Assembly: GCA_002316295.1 (NCBI GenBank)
Contig: DCDF01000240.1
Coordinates: 1-62,492 of the forward strand
DNA length: 62,492 nt
DNA from: Syntrophaceae bacterium UBA1062
GTDB taxonomy: Bacteria; Desulfobacterota; Desulfomonilia; UBA1062
Reading direction: 5' to 3'
Shown piece after piece: positions 59,566-62,492 of the stretch. Below the pieces are notes generated by a model that had not been told where the DNA came from, searched no databases, and saw nothing but the letters and a program-made list of their open reading frames with translations. The first letter of the stretch is position 1. The number at the start of each line of letters is the position of its first letter. A program made the translations under genes and the position numbers.

Positions 59566-60833
59566 CACAGCCCCCCCTTCTCCCTCGTCACCTGGGCTCC
59601 GAGCTTCGCCAGCTTCTTGTCCAGGCCCTCGTATCCCCGGTCCAGGTGGTAGATCCTCCGGATCTCTGTATATCCGTTGGCGTTGAGCGCGGCGATCACC
59701 AGGCTCGCTGAGGCCCTCAGGTCTGTGGCCATGACGGAAGCGCCCTGGAACCGGCTGACTCCTTGCACGATCACCGTGTTGCCGGCCTCCTGGAGATCGG
59801 CGCCCATGCGCACCAGCTCCGGAACGTGCATGAATCGGTTCTCGAAGATATTTTCGGTTATGCGGGAGACTCCTTTTGCCACGCACGCAAGCGCCATGAT
59901 CTGCGCCTGCATGTCAGTAGGAAACCCGGGATAGGGAACTGTCTCCACCTGGACGGGCTGCAGGTCTCCGGTGCCGTCCACTACGAGACCTCCATCCGGG
60001 AGCTCTTGGATGGAAACCCCCATCTCGACGAGCTTCTCTATGACCGCCACCATGTGGTCTGTCCGATGCCCTCTCAAGGTGACCCGCCCTTTGGTGATGG
60101 CGCCTGCAACCAGCAGGGTGCCGGCCTCTATCCGGTCCGGAATAATGCGGTAGTTCACCCCGTGAAGGGACTTCACGCCCTCTATGGTTACCGTGCTCTC
60201 CCCGGCTCCCTGGATGCGCGCCCCCATGGCGTTGAGGGCATTGGCGAGATCCACCACCTCGGGCTCCTTCGCCGCGCCCTGAATGACCGTCACGCCGTCT
60301 GCAAGCGCGGCCGCCATGAGAATGTTCTCGGTACCGCCCACCGTGGTGTTGTCGAACACGATTGTGGCGCCTTTAAGACGGCCGTTCACCCCGGCCATGA
60401 CATATCCATGAGAGAGATTGATCTCCGCTCCCATTTTCGCCAGGGCCTTGAGGTGCATGTCGATGGGCCTGACTCCGATGGCGCATCCGCCCGGGAGAGA
60501 CACCTTCGCCCGGCCGAACTTCGCGAGCAGCGGCCCGAGCACCAGGATGGATGCCCTCATGCTCTTGACAAGGTCGTACGGGGCTTCGAATGCATCGATA
60601 CCCGCCGGATCGATGTCGATGGCGTCCTCGCCGGTTCTGATGACATTCATTCCCAGGGTGGAGAGTACCTTCTCCATGGTGCTGATATCCTGCAATCTGG
60701 GCACGTTGGTATAGGAGCATGGCCCGTCGGCAAGAATGGAAGAGCACATGATCGGCAGAGAGGCATTCTTCGACCCGGATATTGCCACATCCCCTCTCAG
60801 TGGCTTTCCTCCGCTGATGATAAATTTATCCAT
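59565..60833 (-). CDS. murA: UDP-N-acetylglucosamine 1-carboxyvinyltransferase
   Basis: 422 residues from ATG 60833. First committed step of peptidoglycan synthesis, transferring enolpyruvate from PEP to UDP-GlcNAc. Active-site C117 in SLPGGCAIGVRP, with conserved ISGSKNA at the start and RIIPDRIEAGT. It overlaps prmC by eight bases and hisD by one. With C present at the active site it should be fosfomycin-sensitive. Confidence 0.97.
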   Translation of the reverse strand: MDKFIISGGKPLRGDVAISGSKNASLPIMCSSILADGPCSYTNVPRLQDISTMEKVLSTLGMNVIRTGEDAIDIDPAGIDAFEAPYDLVKSMRASILVLGPLLAKFGRAKVSLPGGCAIGVRPIDMHLKALAKMGAEINLSHGYVMAGVNGRLKGATIVFDNTTVGGTENILMAAALADGVTVIQGAAKEPEVVDLANALNAMGARIQGAGESTVTIEGVKSLHGVNYRIIPDRIEAGTLLVAGAITKGRVTLRGHRTDHMVAVIEKLVEMGVSIQELPDGGLVVDGTGDLQPVQVETVPYPGFPTDMQAQIMALACVAKGVSRITENIFENRFMHVPELVRMGADLQEAGNTVIVQGVSRFQGASVMATDLRASASLVIAALNANGYTEIRRIYHLDRGYEGLDKKLAKLGAQVTREKGGL

Positions 60834-61677
60834 GCGCCTTCTCCACAACGACAGCCCGGTCGAAGCCGGCTAGGTCTTTGACCCACTGGATCATTTTCAA
60901 GCCCCTGTTCCTCTGTATTATCCGCTCCACCTCAAGCCGCTGACCATACCCTGTTTCCATGACGAGTTTCCCTCCCGGCACCAGATAGTTCCCAACATAG
61001 GCCAGGATCTTTCTTATTACATCAAGACCGTCATTTCCAGCAAAAAGGGCACCCGGCGGCTCGTAGCGAACGACCTCCTCCTGGAGCCCATCCGCCTCGG
61101 TTGCAGCGATATAGGGAGGATTCACAACGATGGTTGGATACTGCCGGGAGAGGGCATCGAACAGATCCCCCTGAAAGAGACGGAGCCTGTCGGAGACGTC
61201 GTGCAGCCGGGCATTCTCCCGGGCAACATTCAGGGCTCTCTTGCTGACGTCGTTCCCCAGGCCTTCGAGGTCCGGCCTGCTCAGGAGGATCGAGATGATC
61301 ACCGCCCCCGAGCCTGCGCCCATCTCGAAGACGGTGCTTCCCTGAGGCGCCAGCTCGGAGGCCTTTTCCACCAGGATCTCGGTCTCGCTGCGGGGAATGA
61401 GCACGTCGCGGTTCACGAGAAAGGTATGGGAAAAGAACTCCTTGCGTCCGAGAATATACGCGACAGGCTCTCTGTGTGAGCGCCTTTTGAGAAGGACCCG
61501 ATATCCGGCCAGCTCGTCGGCCGAAAGGGGTTTGTCCATATCGAGGTAGAGCTCGATACGCTCCTTGCCCAATGCATGGGACAGGAGAAGCTCAGCGTCA
61601 AGTCGTGGACTGTCGACGCCCTTGTCCTGAAGATACCCCTTTGCCCAGGCAAGAACCGACCGGATGGTCCATATCAC
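60826..61677 (-). CDS. prmC: Release factor glutamine methyltransferase PrmC
   Basis: 283 residues from GTG 61677 with GGGAG upstream. N-terminal helical domain, then a class I methyltransferase with VFEMGAGSGAVIISI and the catalytic VVNPPYI motif. It methylates the Gln of the GGQ motif of release factors; the substrate gene prfA lies three bases upstream. Confidence 0.95.
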   Translation of the reverse strand: MIWTIRSVLAWAKGYLQDKGVDSPRLDAELLLSHALGKERIELYLDMDKPLSADELAGYRVLLKRRSHREPVAYILGRKEFFSHTFLVNRDVLIPRSETEILVEKASELAPQGSTVFEMGAGSGAVIISILLSRPDLEGLGNDVSKRALNVARENARLHDVSDRLRLFQGDLFDALSRQYPTIVVNPPYIAATEADGLQEEVVRYEPPGALFAGNDGLDVIRKILAYVGNYLVPGGKLVMETGYGQRLEVERIIQRNRGLKMIQWVKDLAGFDRAVVVEKAHG

Positions 61678-61680
61678 GAA

Positions 61681-62492
61681 TCAACTCCCGGTGTGCTTGA
61701 GGGCCTCTGCCTGGTAGTGGGCGGTGAGCTCGTCAACGAGCTCGTCGATATTTCCTTCCAGGATCTGGGGAAGCTTGTGGAGGGTCAGGTTGATCCGGTG
61801 GTCGGTCACCCGCCCCTGGGGGTAATTGTAGGTGCGGATGCGCTCGCTCCTGTCTCCGGTGCCCACCTGCAGCCGCCTCTGGGAGGCGATCTCCTCTTCC
61901 TGATCCTCCTGATACTTTTGGAGAAGTCTTGATCTGAGCACTCGCATGGCCTTTGCCTTGTTCTTGTGCTGGGACTTCTCGTCCTGGCAAGAGACCACGA
62001 TGCCGGTGGGGATATGCGTAATGCGCACAGCGGATTCGGTTTTGTTCACATGCTGGCCGCCCGCACCTGACGACCGGTAGGTGTCGATGCGCAGGTCCTG
62101 GGGATCGATCTGGACGTCGACCTCCTCGGCCTCTGGCAGAACCGCCACGGTCACCGCCGAGGTGTGGATCCTGCCGCTCGCCTCGGTCACCGGAACCCGC
62201 TGAACCCGATGAACCCCGCTCTCGAACTTGAGGCGGGAGTAGGCTCCCCGGCCGCTGATCCCGGCGACGACCTCCTTGATCCCTCCGATTCCGGTTTCAT
62301 TGATGCTCAGGAGCTCGACTCTCCAGCCCCTCTCTTCCGCATACCGTGTATACATTCTGAAGAGATCGGCGGCGAACAGCCCCGCCTCCTCTCCTCCGGT
62401 GCCGGCCCGGATCTCCAGGATGACATCCTTCTCGTCGTTGGGGTCCTTCGGGGTCATGAGAAGCTTTAAGGTGTGCTCGAGCTCGTGCTTCT
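61681..62492 (-). CDS. prfA: Peptide chain release factor 1, N-terminus beyond window edge
   Basis: The frame is open to the right edge, so the first about 90 residues are missing. Visible are KDPNDEKDVILEIRAGTGGEE, the PxT discriminator motif as RVPVTEASGR (P-V-T), and the GGQ loop SSGAGGQHVNKTESAVRI. The PVT motif marks RF1 (UAA/UAG) rather than RF2 (SPF). It is followed by prmC, its own methyltransferase. Confidence 0.97.
   Translation of the reverse strand, partial: KHELEHTLKLLMTPKDPNDEKDVILEIRAGTGGEEAGLFAADLFRMYTRYAEERGWRVELLSINETGIGGIKEVVAGISGRGAYSRLKFESGVHRVQRVPVTEASGRIHTSAVTVAVLPEAEEVDVQIDPQDLRIDTYRSSGAGGQHVNKTESAVRITHIPTGIVVSCQDEKSQHKNKAKAMRVLRSRLLQKYQEDQEEEIASQRRLQVGTGDRSERIRTYNYPQGRVTDHRINLTLHKLPQILEGNIDELVDELTAHYQAEALKHTGS

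Noticed and set aside
59566..59886. Longer start for hisD
   Set aside because: The upstream frame lies inside murA and is not similar to histidinol dehydrogenase; ATG 59565 couples with the murA stop.
1..62492. CRISPR arrays, insertion sequences, prophage or integrase-type mobile elements
   Set aside because: No regularly spaced repeats, transposase or integrase-like proteins or terminal repeats were seen on either strand.

Overview
The window is a dense, mid-to-high-GC bacterial chromosome segment with about 61 protein genes and one tRNA. Almost every start has a clear purine-rich ribosome binding site, gaps are short, and there are no insertion sequences, phage genes or CRISPR arrays. Gene content suggests a Gram-negative anaerobe with extensive acyl-CoA metabolism. 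Rubrerythrin with a PerR/Fur regulator, split B12-dependent methionine synthase, sigma-54 two-component control, class III PHA synthase with PhaR, and the prfA-prmC-murA-hisD string together fit a Desulfobacterota (former Deltaproteobacteria) lineage. That taxonomic call is an inference; no rRNA or other phylogenetic marker was compared.

Layout. (1) 1-6140, minus strand: a lipid or acyl-CoA operon (SCP2 protein, acyl-CoA ligase, acyl-CoA dehydrogenase, lipid-transfer-type thiolase, NAD-dependent epimerase/dehydrogenase, partial SDR). A sigma-54 promoter precedes it, with two palindromic candidate enhancer sites between it and the NtrC-type regulator and PAS histidine kinase at 6437-9579. (2) 9797-20398: a small LapA-like membrane protein, tRNA-Gly(GCC), then a large PHA locus. 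It holds class III PhaE-PhaC, a double-GAF protein, PhaJ, a second longer PhaC with a small coiled-coil partner, three phasins, PhaR with two palindromic candidate operators, a third PhaC-like hydrolase and a probable decayed phasin. (3) 20929-28966: a TetR-containing operon (histidine phosphatase, ACAD11-type dehydrogenase, TetR, ACAD10/11-type kinase, SDR, 3-hydroxyacyl-CoA dehydrogenase) divergent from etfB-etfA and a gamma carbonic anhydrase. A strong palindrome lies in the shared promoter region. (4) 29090-34020: redox and peroxide defence (exported peroxiredoxin and thioredoxin-like protein, rubrerythrin, PerR/Fur, flavodoxin, thioredoxin-CcdA-TlpA). (5) 34037-41295: MetH with a separate activation-domain protein, an orphan ADP-forming acyl-CoA synthetase alpha subunit, ketopantoate reductase and a B12-binding radical SAM enzyme. 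(6) 41425-47039: a yhhJ-rbbA-yhiI transporter operon with its TetR regulator. (7) 47260-62492: PilZ, MoaA, a DUF364-type protein, Ogt, a MinD/FlhG-like ATPase, Smc, YggT-DivIVA-YggU, a CBS-ACT protein, a tRNA nucleotidyltransferase/poly(A) polymerase family enzyme, HisD, MurA, PrmC and the C-terminal part of release factor 1.

How the parts may work together (inference). The sigma-54 operon and the TetR/Etf operon look like two independently regulated acyl-CoA degradation routes. The second contains split homologues of the kinase and dehydrogenase halves of ACAD10/11, which points to 4-hydroxyacyl-CoA catabolism through a phosphorylated intermediate. Its 3-hydroxyacyl-CoA products could feed the neighbouring PHA system, which stores carbon with two different synthase types under PhaR control.
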